DNA of 64,000 nucleotides from Psettodes erumei (GCA_016785225.1 JAFBJZ010000952.1:6732501-6796500); one strand, 5' to 3'. Shown: positions 45,970 to 58,910, counted from the stretch's first letter. Translations and numbers: made by a program. Notes: generated by a model from the letters alone, not told the origin.

Positions 45970-48855
45970 TTAAATTGTCCATTTGTTCTGTATCTAGCCT
46001 GCTGAATGCTGACATGTCAATATGTCTTATGGAAAAGAGAAAACACTGAAGAGAGGGTAATTAGAACGTGTGTGCAAGTGTGTGTCTGGGCACACAAACT
46101 TCGCTCTCTGGCCCATATGACCTCAAACATAAACAAATCCAGTTGTGGCTTGATGAAAGTGCAGCCACCTGCAGAATCCTTCCACCAAGAGCTGTCCAGA
46201 CCCTCATTAGGGGTATGCGTAAATGTGTGTTTGTGTATGTGAGATTGCGTGTGTGTGTGTATGCATATGTCTCTGGTGTGTGCTTTCACACTAGGTGGGA
46301 GGGAAACCCCCACCATTATTAGTGTCCTATAGCACAGCTTTTGTTATTGGACAGAGTCAGGAGTTTTTCAACACCACTTTAGCACCATTCGTATTGACAT
46401 GCCGTGATGACCAAGCGGACAAAAGAAAACACGACATGGGGAGAGACACTTGGCGTGGACTGCCTCATTGTTTTTACAAGACCTGTCACAGCCTAAAACA
46501 CATGACAGAGCGAAATCCCACTCAGTTTATTTCCAGAACTCATTTAACATGAAAAAACAGCAGAAATGCCCCAAGGGTTTTCCTGAATGAGGCCATGAAG
46601 CATATGTGGTGGTTTTGCATGAACAGCTCAAGTCAAACCTTGATAGAATGACCCGTATAGTAATGTTGTATTCAGACAATTTACCAATGAGAAGGCAGAG
46701 TAAGTAGCCACAGCAACTAGAGGAGGACCTTAGAAAGATTGCTCATCATCATCCTCAGGCGCGAGGACAAGAAAAGGGCCCCACTTGGAGGTTTGCACCG
46801 TAGGAAAATGTTAGCATTCTGTTGCCAAAAACAATTCTCCTCAACTCTGGATAATATGAGGCAATACAGCAACACGGCCCAATGGATGGCTGCGGATGTC
46901 ACAAAGCCACAAGTTTCCAAAAAGAACCAGCAGCAAACAAACCTCAGGGCTTTTTGAACCAGGGCCCTGACTGACAACCCCTTGGCTGCAAGAGCCACAC
47001 CAAGAAAGCCACAAATTGAAAGTTTTGCTACGCATCTATTGGGAACTTTTGCAGCGTCTTGGCACACTGACAGGATTTCATTGTGGTGGCAATGTCCTAG
47101 AAGGGTTATTGATCTTTTTGACGTATAGATGAGAGAGGAAGCGGTCTTTCACTGTGGGTCATGTTGAATAATAAACGGCAGAGAAAGTGTATTTGTGTCA
47201 GAGAGCAAAAAAGCGAAAAAAGAGAGAAAAATGAAAGGGGAGGCTCTGTTTCTCATTGCTGGAGCCTTTAAAAAAGGAGCTAACCATCATGTCAAACATG
47301 ATCTCAACAAATGGATCTGACTCCTCTGACTCCCAGATACTGGCAAATCTGATCGGAACACTTTACAATCAATGAAAGGACACGACTGCCCAAAAAAGGA
47401 AGAAAAAGAAATGGGGATATCAAGTCTCCAGTGTTTTTCTCTGAGGTCTCTTGCTATCATTTGAACTTCCTGATAACAAACCTTTTACACTTTCCTGCCA
47501 GAATCTGTTAGAGATTGTTTGACTAAGGCTACACTGCTGATTCTGTCTGCTTTTTAGCATCAAGTCAGATGGTGCCTGGTTGTAGTTCCAAGTCCTTTCT
47601 TGAACTTGTCCTTTAAAAGGGTGTAAAATAGGGCTATTTCAGGACTTCCCAGAGATAGGGGCCTTGACAGCTGACCCAAAACAAGACCAGCACTATGACT
47701 TCTTAAAAACATGCCTCAACAATGAGGTTGCTCACAGAACTTAAGTAGGGGAGACGGGAAGGTTAAGGCAGGAGGAGAAGGAAGTAGGGTAGAAATTTGC
47801 TTCGCTAAATACCAGGAAGCTGGGCGTCCATCAGATAGAACATATTCATGATGAACTTAATAAGTGGAATACCTGAGTTTCTTTGGCCAAGGCAAACATC
47901 AAGGGTAGTGCTAATAGAAAATTCTCCTTCTTGCTCTCTTTCTCTGTCTTGGCTGGTCTCGAAGGTTATTACGAATATAATCACTGTTTGATTCCTTATC
48001 GGTATCTCCACTTTGGTGTGAAGCTTAATGTGAGAAAATTATACAGTTCATTAGTAAAAGCAAAGGAAACCAGTGCCAAAGGAATGCATGAGATGCCATT
48101 GTTTGAGAGAAAAGGGAGAGATCAGATTGGCTTGACACTTATCACACCGCACTAAAGCTAACACTGTTACCCAACCCTACATCTAGATGGGTCTATGCAG
48201 GGTGCGGCCTGTGACGGAACTGAGAACTGTTGGTGAGATAGAGCTTAGCGCACAAAGGTTAGATTTGGAAGGCAAACACCTAGAACTATTGTGTGACTCT
48301 GGAAAGTCACGGCCACTTGTCAAATACAAATGGCTGATATTTACAGAACGAGCACTGACCCTGTATGTCTTAAGAGTCTTTGCGTGATTGATGAAGAGAA
48401 TGCCATGGTGAATTATCCTGGCAAGGTTTACATTGACCCCGGACAGGCTTGTCTCATCATTTCAACGTCCTGTATGATTCACAGGTCTTGCATAGACGTG
48501 TGGTCTTGGTGTCACACATTATACACTTGATACAAATGAGCGGCTCAAATATTTGTGTTCCTACGTTTGACAGTTGAGGCGTTTGAAGTCTTTTCTCTAT
48601 AAGAAAGTGATGTTACAAGGTGAGGTTTGTACTTAGTCAGCAAACAAACCTTGGGAAAGAAGCTCACTTTTATGAAAAGAGTGAGAGGAATGCAAAGGGA
48701 GGTGGAGTGAGAAGGAAAAGAACAGGATTCTGCAAATTTATTAAAAGGGTCATATTTTCAAGGGGGCCTTGTATGGCAATACATCACTTGACGTCCATGG
48801 CCCCTCATCCTTTTAAGGCTGTTGACTCTGAACTTGATATTGACAGAACCATACA
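45970..48855. other. non-coding stretch with no gene supported
   Basis: Degenerate TG patch at 46224-46262. Frames at 46717-47067 (minus), 47883-48155 and 48187-48530 (plus) lack recognisable domains or convincing splice boundaries. Otherwise unique AT-rich sequence. Confidence 0.45.
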
Positions 48856-48859
48856 GATA

Positions 48860-49110
48860 AATTACCTGCTCGGCCTCTGCTTTATTGATAAGTCATTTGG
48901 GCAGATGATCAGTAATAATCATAAGTGAATAAGGGTGTGCCGATACATCTTCTGCGAGCAGATGTTGTGACAGCCACAGGGTTGAGGTCCAATAAATAAC
49001 GCTACCTTTTGGCCTAAGAGGATTGCCTACACAGCATCAGCAGCTGATGTGGCATGCCTTTCAAATAATGATATATCACGTCCTCTCTCCTCATTTTGAT
49101 AAAGGTTGCA
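48860..49110. promoter_or_regulatory. candidate non-coding regulatory block
   Basis: Unique block with TTATTGATAAG, CAGTAATAATCATAAG, CCAATAAATAACGC and CAAATAATGATATATCACG. Homeodomain or GATA-type cores repeat through 200 bp and simple repeats are absent. Inference. Confidence 0.27.
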
Positions 49111-49519
49111 GTTTATCAATACATGGTAGGCAGGAAGAAAAATAATATTGCCTTATTTCTAATGATCTCCGATTCTTCCCATGACATGTATTGCCTCTCA
49201 GCAAGCAAGAAGTTATGGGAGTAAGATTTAGGGTCCTGACTTGAGGGCATATAGAATGAATCAAAGGTCATGCCCTGGACACTTTTCATTTCACATACCT
49301 CAGTTGAGTGAGATGCCTACACAGCCTATGCATATATGAACATTTACATTAATGCACTGCATAAATCTGATATTGGCTTTTCAGCTCAGCAAAACCTAAT
49401 GTTTATATCTAGATTTCCCCTTGCAAACTGGATATGTGTATTTAGAAACATATACTAGACCACACTGTCAGCCCTTCTTTGTCATGTCAACATGAATCTC
49501 TAATTCAAACTACAAATTC

Positions 49520-49760
49520 CTTCCGGTGGGTTAAAAAAAAAGAAACGGATGCGGAAAACACAGAGGGGGGATCTCTCATCACACTGGGGGTTTTTCTGGA
49601 CAGCAGCCACTAAGATATTGTCACACGACGATGGATAACTGGCGTGTAAATTGCATATCGTTTATTGGGGTCTGGCTGTGTTTTTACAACGTTTGCATAT
49701 TTCAACATAAACAGAGGGGTTTGGTAGCTTTTCATTTCTGCTCTCTCTCTTTAAATCCAA
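49520..49760. promoter_or_regulatory. candidate non-coding regulatory block
   Basis: Unique sequence with retained CpGs (CACACGACGATGGATAAC, CTGGCGTG, CATATCG) and TTTGCATATTT. It stands out from AT-rich flanks. Inference. Confidence 0.24.
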
Positions 49761-49764
49761 TTTA

Positions 49765-51535
49765 CATACAGGATGGTCAAGCTGGCTCAGAAAGAAGAAT
49801 GGATGTGGACAGAAGTTAGAGACGACAAGACGGAAGAAAATGAGGAGAAAAGAAAAGACATTTTGAGAATGTTAGTTTTTGGTTGTGGGGGCATTTTTTT
49901 GTATCTGTATATGTGTTTGTTCGGTCGGTCAAGCGTCCCCCTGCAAATCCACCCTGTGGGTTTTCTGCTTTTATGAATCACAAATGCATAAGCTCACACA
50001 CATATACAAGGAGCTTGGGCGCAGGCCCAAACATAGAAGTGAAAAGTCTCCAGTGACTTGGAGGCTAAGTGCATGTATATATGGGTCGATGCCCGAGACA
50101 AGCGGGGGCTTTCTTTAGGGCTCCGAGGGTTTATACCGAGGTCAAGCCCTACACACGATGATGCTGCTTGAGAAGCCTAAAACCATGCCGAGTGACGAGC
50201 TGATGAGATTTCTCCAGCAGATAAATAAACAAGGCCTGGCCATGGATTTCCTGCTCAGGGGTATGAGTTTTTGTTTGTGTGCAGCTGGGTACCCTTAGAT
50301 ATGAGTTTGATCTGATGCACCAAACAGAGACAAAGTGTACACATGTGTTAACCATTACATAATTACAGTAGTAACAGTTATGCAGATCAATTATCAAACA
50401 CCTTCCACAGGTCCTTTGTCCTCTGCACACCAAGTATCCACTGAGTTCTTTAGGCTGTCTTCACTCTCTCAATGGTCTTTTTGTACTGGTATGGCCTCTG
50501 TGTTTACAGGGAAGATGTGGAGTTTAGATTTTAGGTCATCAGCAGGACAGAGGTGAATGGTGCGGCGTGTGCTGAGGAAAGAGCAAACAGATCCTAGTGT
50601 TCATAAGACACGCTTTGTTCTGTAGGTAGTCTGTGTTTTTAGTTACACATGAACACACGCTCTTTTTTTCTCGTGTTTTCTTAACCACAACAAGCATGTA
50701 GCTGAAATAACTGAGACATACCGAAGGCTGCATCTGTTAAAACTGAAGGTGTCCTTCTCTTTTCCTGAAACTGATCCACCATAGGAATAAAGAGTGTGTC
50801 TCTGCTTTAGATGTAGTGATTCTGCGTTCGACAATGCCACCGGCAAGAGAAGTCAAAAACTTTTTTGAGGCATAATTCAAATGCAATTACTGCTGAATAA
50901 AGCACGTACTCGATATAAATACCAACAATAATAATGGCAGCTTAAGAGTTCTAATGGCTGCTATTAGCATGTGTATTATTTTCAGTATGATGTGGAGATA
51001 AAACACAAAAAGCATTTGTATATAACAAATGGACTGTAACTACTGCGCTGTTTAGCCTGATGGTTTATTTTGGTGGCCAATCAGATTATTTACACGGTGG
51101 AAACATATAAAGACCGGAGCAGTTAAGCCAGCTGCTACTGCCAAAAGATACTGTCTGGAGATACTAGCTACAAACGGTTTCTTTCACTATGGTGGCCCGT
51201 GAGGAACACATTTTGTATAGGGTTTATGCAAAGGGAAAAATAAACACAAACCTGAGTGCCAAATGCATATAATGGCCCCTAAATTATGGTGGCTGGTTGT
51301 TTTTTTTTTAAAAATTCTCTTCTTCCACCAGACGTTCAGTACATGAACAATTAAATGCATTGCAAATAATGACATAAAAGCTCTTGCAGTATTTCAGACC
51401 ATAACATCTGAACAACAAAGAATGTAATTGTAACCTTGCTCCTTGCTAGATTGTCTAGTTTTTGTAAATGGCCACACACAACACACCACATGAAAAGTGG
51501 AATTACTGACTCACGCTGTATGGCTCCGCCAACCA
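49765..51535. other. non-coding stretch
   Basis: A CpG-bearing block at about 50020-50210 may be regulatory. Frames here are short and unsupported. AT-rich 50860-51500. Confidence 0.4.
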
Positions 51536-51539
51536 GTCA

Positions 51540-51862
51540 AGTCAGAGTTTACATCCATGTCCGTCCAGACTCATGTAATATATGCAGTGAAGAATGCATA
51601 CTTGACAATTCATAACTTTATCCTATCAGACATTTGTGTTAAACTTAGTCACAGTTATCATATGATTTTTTCTTCATTATTTGAATTATGGCCAGAAATG
51701 GGTTTTGTGAGATCACAGTGACCTTTGACCACCAAATTGTACTCAGTACATCCTTGAGTTCAGGTGAACATTTGTGCCAAATCTGAAGAAAAATACCATC
51801 AAGATGTTCCTAAGATATTGCATTCAAGAGGATAGGGTGGACAAACAGATGGATGACAGCTG
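51540..51862 (+). mobile_element. teleost dispersed repeat carrying a TGACCTTTGACC motif
   Basis: The segment runs through GCAGTGAAGAATGCATACTTGAC, CAGACATTTGTGTTAAACTT, TTATGGCCAGAAATG..TTTTGTGAG, TCACAGTGACCTTTGACCACC, GTACATCCTTGAGTTCAGGTGAACATTTGTGCCAAAT and GATATTGCATTCAAGAGGATAGGGTGGACAAACAGATGGATGAC (abbreviated). I recognise this succession as an abundant non-coding interspersed repeat of percomorph fish genomes. It is about 320 bp and moderately diverged. Class and autonomous partner are not known to me. It is the main evidence for a teleost source. Confidence 0.65.
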
Positions 51863-51864
51863 AA

Positions 51865-53275
51865 GCAGCGCACAGGCATTACAGTTTCTGAATGCAATAA
51901 AAAACACAAACGTCTGGAAACTGCACAAATTTCAAGAATGGCAACACCACAGTAATGCTGAGTAACAACAATGATAGATTATAAAGTAACTATCCACTAC
52001 TCTGACGTCACTGATTTTCTCAGTCTAACATTCGTTGCAACCTCTTTGAGGCCCGCATGCTGTGTCCAGTTTTTCTTTCTTTCCAAGGCTCCCTCTCCCT
52101 TACTGTACACATACTCTATTTATCCTTGCTCTCCAGAGATAGCAACATTAATCACCACGAGAGCTGTCTCCAAGTCCACGGGATCAACCCATCACCTCTA
52201 CAATAAATGTCAAGCTGTCATGATTTATGCAGCTAATGAAATTGATTAGATGGCTACAATGTCCCAGAACATTGTAATCACATGATTCACTACTGTCCTG
52301 TTTGCTCAGCTTGCTTGAAAGATCAACATCTGTATGTCAGGGATGAAACCAGTACTAGGTGGTAAAAAACAGGCTGTGAGACATCTTGTCAACCACCACT
52401 TGACAATGATACAGTTGCATCTTTGGAGCCTCAGTCATCGGTCTTTATGATTTGGCCTTGAGGACTCTTCAAAGGAGATATAGTTGAGTGGAGATAATAC
52501 AGAAGTCCCACTCCCTTGTACAAAGGCCATTGTCTGATGTTTTTGCCATCAAAACCTGAGATGAGTTGAAGCGTCGGGGACTCTGATAATTTCAGGGATG
52601 GTCTGAGACTTCAAACAAATATGTGGTAATGATGTTGCAAACGTGATTATATGATGCTGCTGACTGCCCTGAGCCACTGAATGGAACTTTCACTGCATGT
52701 TACAGTGGACTTTGTGGTGGTGCATGACACTGCCAAGTAGAATTTTAATATCGGAGAGGCACCTCAAGACATGCCAAAGTTCAGCCTCTCTTATGACTTA
52801 TGACTAAACCAAGAACTGAGACAAGATGAAACTTCACCATTTTGAGCACTCCATCACAGGTATGTGAGACTACCAATTCCTTAAGGTTTTGCTGAAGAAA
52901 AAACCTGTAACCTGTAATTTGCAGTTGAATGTGAATATCTGTTCAGTTGACCTTCGGGCTCATCACAAATGAGTTTATTAGTTGGGCCATATAAGGTGAA
53001 GGCCCTTTACAACACCATTAGTGTGAAGCAGAGACTATCTCTTTCACTAAGATTGATGTTCTCCGGCTTATCGAGCGCTGCCATTATCAGCAAAAACCTT
53101 CAGCAAGTCCCATTTGCACACCTCAGACTTGAGACTCATCAAACCCCACAGGACTTTATCATCAGCATCATCAGCTGTCTCCACTCTTATCATTATTATC
53201 TTCACTGTGTCAGTGATACTGCTTTTATTTTTTAATGCAGAGCTATCATCATCATCCGCTGTTAGAATGACAAAG
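51865..53275. other. non-coding stretch with no gene supported
   Basis: Unique sequence. The frame at 52969-53235 has no domain. An eroded transposon cannot be excluded in 52300-52900 but was not identified. Confidence 0.4.
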
Positions 53276-53279
53276 GTAT

Positions 53280-53480
53280 GATAAGTACAAATCGGATGCG
53301 CTGTCCTGTTCTCTGAACCTTGGTTTATAGCTGTCTGTCTGGCCAGTCCACGGGATGATGACAGATGACTTTATTGGCGGAGTTGCATGGTCACAGTTTG
53401 GAGCCGGGACTTTCCATTAGTCATCTAACTAGAGCAATCAGCATGGAAAATGTTTGCGAACACCCTCTTGACCCTTTTTT
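53280..53480. promoter_or_regulatory. candidate non-coding regulatory block
   Basis: Unique block containing AATCGGATGCGC, GACTTTATTGGCGGAG (CCAAT-type), and CCATTAGTCATCTAACTAGAGC. CpGs retained, no repeats. Inference. Confidence 0.27.
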
Positions 53481-53639
53481 GTTGTTTTTATATTTGCAAA
53501 GCCAGAAAGCACGCTACTCTTCACCCACGCCTTAGTCTATTTCAATAATATAATAACAAAAAAGAAAAGACGGACTAAACAAATTGTAAGAGCAGGGAAG
53601 AAACTGATTTTGGAACAGTTCTCTCATTAAATTTCTTCT

Positions 53640-53850
53640 ATTTTGGCCCCTGTGGTTGTAATAGATGACTTAGGGAGAGAGTTATTGGACAAAGGGGGAG
53701 GGAGGGTGAGGGGTGAGTTCGGTGAGAGGAAACTTATCTGTCCTTGGGCTGTGAGACAGAACACAGTGCCGGCTTTATTCAGCGTCTCGGGCCTGTCGTT
53801 AAGGAACGATGACACACTCCTCCAGGCCCACATTAATCTTTAACAGTGTG
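53640..53850. promoter_or_regulatory. candidate non-coding regulatory block
   Basis: Unique segment with TCTCGGGCCTGTCGTTAAGG and CCCACATTAATCTTTAAC. Overlapping frames on both strands lack domains. Inference. Confidence 0.22.
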
Positions 53851-54142
53851 ATTTCTAAAATAACAGCAGTGTTTTCCCTAAGGCACGTGGGGAGGGAAGG
53901 CCCCGTTCAGTCCTGCCGAGCTCTGTCAAGGATTTTCTTTTTCCCCCCCTTCCCCATACTGTTAACATTGGAAAGCAGAGAACAGGAGACGGGGTTTGAA
54001 AACTAAAAAAGATGGACAAGACTTTGAATGGAGAGAAAAGAAGAGACAAACTCCATGGGAGTATGTGGAGCATGAAGTGGAGCTGGAATGGATTCGGTGC
54101 AACATCACCAGATGTTAAAAGCCCTTGACTTGACTTACTCAC

Positions 54143-54216
54143 CCTGACAGTGGCAGTTCCAGTGGCTCCCTTGCGCCACACATTAGTGTTGTTAACAGTG
54201 TTATCATAGGGCTGCC
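54143..54216 (-). CDS. candidate 74-nt coding exon, protein unidentified
   Basis: On the minus strand, TCTTTATCTTGCCCAG| precedes and AGG|GTGAGTAAGT follows, the latter a near-ideal donor. Two bases complete a codon, then 24 codons read QPYDNTVNNTNVW and RKGATGTATVR (phase 1 in, phase 0 out). The sequence looks protein-like: three possible N-linked glycosylation sequons (NTV, NNT, NTN are overlapping Asn-rich positions; only NNT is a true N-x-T) and a Thr/Val strand-like end. A second frame is also open, so coding is not proven. Phase would allow direct joining to the exon at 42407-42457. No family recognised. Confidence 0.33.
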
Positions 54217-54219
54217 CTG

Positions 54220-55320
54220 GGCAAGATAAAGACTGTGGCCGCTGATGGGCCTTAAGTGAATGAGGAACTGGCTGCAGACAAATAGACAGAGAGGGGAGTG
54301 ACAGTCTGCCTGTCTCTGGTTAATGACAGTGGAGAGATAGAAGCTGAAACAACAACATTTTGTGGGGAACTGTGTGTGTTTAACAGCAGGCTGGGAAACG
54401 GAGCATGGGAGAAGTAGGACAGTGCCACTAATGTTGTTTGGGTTTTGGGAGCTGGACAGGAATCTCTCTTCTTTCTCTCCCTGACAGGGCCGAGGGAGGT
54501 AGCTTGGTGGCTAGTGACCATTACACAGCATGATAGTGCTGCAGCTTTGAGGTTTCCCACCAGTATACGCTGGGGGGCTCAGAAGGCGAAAAAGAAATAG
54601 ATGGAAGATCAAGAAAGCTGATTCCGACACATAACCAAAGCCAAAACCACTACCTTAGCAAGCCAGTGGATTCTTAACATCCTGGCCCCCTCCCTTTATC
54701 TCCCTGTTCCCACCCCCTGCACAGATACAGTATGTCTTGTTTCACACATTTTTTTTTCAATTCAGTAGATGTAAGAGTGATAGCAGTGCTCTCTTTATGA
54801 GACTTTTTCAAAATTTTTTGAGGCTGTTAATCTGTCGGATAGGCTTATCCTTTTTCGTTGCTTTCAATAACTTCCATGTGCGTTTCATTTTGCAGCTCCT
54901 CCCTCCTTCCTCTGTCTCCTTTCCGCTGAGTGCTCCACACAGTGTACAGAGGGTCGGGCCAAGGCTAACATGTATCTATAATGTGTTCGTCTCAGGCAGC
55001 CCCCTGAGGAGTGGAGTGCTGCTCTGGCTTGTTGGCACAGCGGACAATGTGGGTGTTGTGTGGAGGAGCTGGCTGGCTATCCACTCACAGAAGAGTCAAT
55101 CTGGGGCCACTGCTGAACTGCTGCCTGTCCTGCCGCACTGGTCCCTCAATAAGACCCCTCTTCACTATTTTTTTTAAAGCACGCTCCTTTATTTGTTTTG
55201 CATTAATTTTTTAAAAAATGTCTTAACTTTTTCTTCTACTCCCCATGCTGGACTTGATCTGTTCTCACCCCTCACCCTCCAGTACAGTATGCTTTCTTTT
55301 AGTGGCTTGTGTGTCTCCAT
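54220..55320. other. non-coding stretch
   Basis: Frames at 54252-54560 (minus) and 54737-55177 (plus) lack domain or splice support. T-rich and mixed sequence. Confidence 0.42.
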
Positions 55321-55322
55321 AC

Positions 55323-55343
55323 GTGTGTGTGTGTGTGTGTGTG
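55323..55343. repeat. (GT)10 microsatellite
   Basis: Perfect short run, then GGGTGTG. Confidence 0.88.
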
Positions 55344-55374
55344 GGTGTGCCTAAGTGAGAGTTCTCCTTTTCAC

Positions 55375-55480
55375 AGTGCTGACACTTGGCAGATTGAGAC
55401 ATCAGGCGTCTGCTAGCTGCAGTAAATTAGCCATCCTCCTTAGGGGCTAATTGTACATGCAAAGAAGAAGAGCTGAGAAA
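55375..55480. promoter_or_regulatory. candidate non-coding regulatory block
   Basis: Contains AGTAAATTAGCCATCC and GGGGCTAATTGTACATG: two AATTA cores in near-mirrored AGCC/GGCT contexts, in repeat-free sequence following a TG tract. Inference. Confidence 0.32.
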
Positions 55481-55484
55481 GAAT

Positions 55485-57370
55485 ACGGTTGGCCGGGGAG
55501 AAAGAAATGACAAAGTTTGTTTTTCATGTTTCTATTCAATGATATTTGCCATGAATTTATTCTGATCATCAGTATGTTGGGGGAAATTGCAAAGAACAAA
55601 ACATATTTAGTTAAAATTCGTACTGGAATGAACTTAACACTGTTTATCAAGAAGCCTTTTTTAGAGATGTATTTACATCCTGAAACCCATGTCACTTTTA
55701 ATGAGAGAACACTGAAGGCTCTGAATTAGAGGCAAATACATTTCCATGCATAATGACCCAACCACAAAAAAAGAAACATTAACTACACTGCCTCCATCTA
55801 CATAATTCAGAATAAAATATGAAACAAAAAATGCCACTAACACTAATTAACTAATTCATCACAGGGACCTGTTGGTAAATGTTCTTCCTTGCTTCAGTAG
55901 TTTTTGGCAAAATGAAAATATTTGCATAACCGTAAGATTTAAGGCCCACCAGTTAAGCTGAAAAGTGAGACAGAATATTGCAAAACAGTGTAGTATTTTT
56001 TGATGTAATAATTATGAATACCATCTGCTTAACCCCTCAGTGTTGGATTCTGTTCAACTAAGAAAAGTAGAGCTCTCCCTGCAATTTATGTCATGATTTT
56101 TTTTAATTCACTATAAGGGGTACAAAAAAGGACCAGAATAAATGTATGATGTAAGTTTCATTTATGTGACGTGTTTTGTCCTGAAATTGCAAAATTTGAA
56201 ATTGAAATTTCATGGGATATTTTTGAACTATTAAAACATAGCACATCTTAGCAAGTGTCTTCTTCAAAGACTCTTGACAAGTCAAAGTGGAGTGACTTTG
56301 TTCTTTCTAAGCAGACGGTCCTGTGAATGTGGCCAGAGGCTGGCCCGTGCACAGCTATGGGCGGTACTCCCCGTTGTTGGGGGTGAGTTGGAGGTGCTGG
56401 GAAAAAGCGCTGTGCATTCACAGTAAATGAAGCCTTGTGAGTAACCGTGGAGAGAGTGCTTCTTAACTGATGAGTCCAGAGACAACTTCCCAGATCTTCT
56501 TTGCCACACGGAGACACCCACAATGCTAAAGACCTACTGCCATCTTTGGAGCAAACCACAGAAAGGCACTGAATGGCTTAGTTTTAGCCTCGGCCATGAA
56601 AACAAATCTAAACACTGTGAATTGAGTTTTGTCTCATTCTTCTTAATTGGCAGCAGCAGGTTTTTGCCTCTTTTCCCTCTCCGTTCAATATGAATAAATG
56701 CGACAAGCTTCTGATCCCAGCTTTTCAGCCTATGACTGTTTATTTATCTATTTCAACTACACCCAAGGGAACAAAAGGCATGCAGAATGGCCACTGACAG
56801 CCATGTCGAATATCTCTTTCTGCCAAATCTGGCTGTTTTCTCTCACTGCTGTCACTTGATGTCTTTATGCGAGGCTGAGAGTTCACCACTATGAAAAGGC
56901 TGGGGGGCGAGCTGAGTGAGTGACCCCCACAGGAGGGGAGTATTAAGAGTAAAAAAGAGAGCGAGAGCAAGGGATGGATGAACCAGAAGGCGGGAGAAAA
57001 GTAGAAGGGGGAGAGGGGGGCACCCCTGCCGGGTCCCAGGCATCTCGGCTGGCAGTCCCCATCTTGGCTTCAGACGGCTTTTGTCAAAGAGGGGAAAAGA
57101 GGGTCTCTTCTTCACTTGGGCATGGGACAATAGACGTTTTGTCAGTCAGGGAGGGGGTGTTGGTGGGAGAGTATGGAGGGATGCTGAAAGAGGAATAAAG
57201 CCAAGGACCCATCTTCACAAGGGGTGGGGTGGCAGCAGTGGGCAGCCCTTTGGGACTGGGCAGATGTTGAAACAAGGATGATTTATTAGCCTTAGTGTCC
57301 TTGGTGGCACTTGGCCACCATCCCAGATTTAGGAGTGAGAGCGAGTGACTGAGAGTAAGAGACATGGGGA
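55485..57370. other. non-coding stretch
   Basis: AT-rich to 56300, then mixed, with purine-rich patches (56940-57020). Frames on both strands are short, overlapping and domain-free. Confidence 0.45.
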
Positions 57371-57372
57371 AC

Positions 57373-57396
57373 AGGAGGAGGAGGAGGAGGAGGAGG
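57373..57396. repeat. (GGA)8 trinucleotide repeat
   Basis: Eight AGG/GGA units, all purine. Confidence 0.92.
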
Positions 57397-57399
57397 GCA

Positions 57400-58060
57400 G
57401 CTATGTATCAGAGACATCTTAATACCTTCTATGGGCATGAGGCGCTTCTTGCTCTCCGACCGTCATGGTATTTTTGCCTGATTCTTCTGCAGAAAAATAA
57501 CTTGGTTGGGAGTCATCTGCATCACTGAGCTGGACCTTGTCACCCAGCATTACCCTCTCCCTCCACCACAGCCTGCCCCCAATAGCCCCAACACACAGAG
57601 TGTGTTTGCTGCCCTCAGCGCACCACCACCACCGCCACCAACCCTCCCCTGCTTATATAAAACAACAAATTACCAAATTAACATTCCCAACAGCCCTTCG
57701 CAGTTCTGGGCAGAGACACTCTCAAACTTGCCAGAAAACAAGGGTAAAAGAGAAAAAGTTCTATGAGTGCATGTGGCCGTGTGTGCGTGTGTTGGTGGGT
57801 GGGTGTTTGTGTGTATTATGGGTGTTTTGCATGCGTGTGTGGTCAGGCAGCTCTCAACATGTTGCCTCTGTTTCAAAAAAAAAGGAAAAAGTAAAAGAAA
57901 GGATTTAAAAAGTGAGTTTTGTGTGAGCGTGTTTCTCTGAGGTTCCCTCAGCCACAGATCTCTGTAACCCTAACACTGCACTGTGCTGTAATTGGGAGAT
58001 GTCACATGTTTTGAGTCACAGCATGTTACACTGTCATGCCACCCATGTAGAACCATGAGC
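57400..58060. other. non-coding stretch
   Basis: CAC/ACC-rich patch 57615-57645 and TG-rich patch 57770-57840. No gene seen. Confidence 0.45.
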
Positions 58061-58064
58061 TGAG

Positions 58065-58065
<1 letters not shown>

Positions 58066-58100
<35 letters not shown>
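58066..58100. repeat. (TG)17 microsatellite
   Basis: Perfect run. Confidence 0.95.
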
Positions 58101-58101
<1 letters not shown>

Positions 58102-58104
58102 TTC

Positions 58105-58905
58105 AGTTCTGCATGATAATACCAGCTGGATGTTAAAATAAAAATGTACAGCCTTTACCTGTTCACGCTAGGCAGCTGGTGGTGATGGGGTGATTGGGAG
58201 GAATTTGATATTGTCCATGTTGTTGTCTTTTGCAATATTAATGTTATATCTAGTTAAGGATACGATAACTAGACAAAATAGGATGCATTCCTCCATGTAA
58301 ACCTTCATTAACAGTTTTCCATTTTTCATAGTATGAGTCCCTTTCCGTCCCCACAGCACATCTCCCATCTCCCTTCATACGTTCTTGATTTACTCTCGAA
58401 CTTGACCTCCCAGTTTGTCTCCCTGCTTCTTCAGGTCCTCTCTGTCTTTTACTCTCCTTTCCTCTCTCCTCCCAGCAACATTTAATCTTGCAACTTGTTT
58501 GTCCGGCCTATTTCCCAGCCCTCTGCTGACAAACTGTAGGAGGGTTACTTAAAGTAGTGGGGGAAAGTTTGGACAGCTTTCATCAAGGGTACCCAGGGGG
58601 AAGATTGATTGGCAAAGTAATTTACTGCCCAGTGTCCGTTCTGCACTCCTCGTTCTATTCCTCTCTCTGTGCCCCTCTCCTGATCCGTCTCTCCATTCAT
58701 TCATCTCCAGCTCTCTACCAATCCATACCTGCTGCCTGAAGGTAAAGGTCTCAGTGGGAGTGACGGTGAGTGTTATATCTGTGTGTCTATGAAAAGGTCT
58801 GCAGGCCTGCGTGTAAGGTTGAGAGGTTGGAGTCTTGGTAAACACTAGCACAGATGAAAAAGACTGATTGTCTTTGGGTTGACGAAAAGATCGACTAGAC
58901 GGCTG
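58105..58905. other. non-coding stretch
   Basis: A 31-nt exon-like segment (58711-58741, after TTCATTCATCTCCAG) is open, but too short to support. CT-rich 58430-58480. Confidence 0.4.
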
Positions 58906-58910
58906 CAATG

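Noticed and set aside
52300..52980. Possible eroded pseudogene or transposon
   Set aside because: No frame, motif or terminal repeat could be recognised in either orientation.
58711..58741. 31-nt exon-like segment (LSTNPYLLPE)
   Set aside because: Short, two frames open, acceptor tract is part of a CT-rich stretch.
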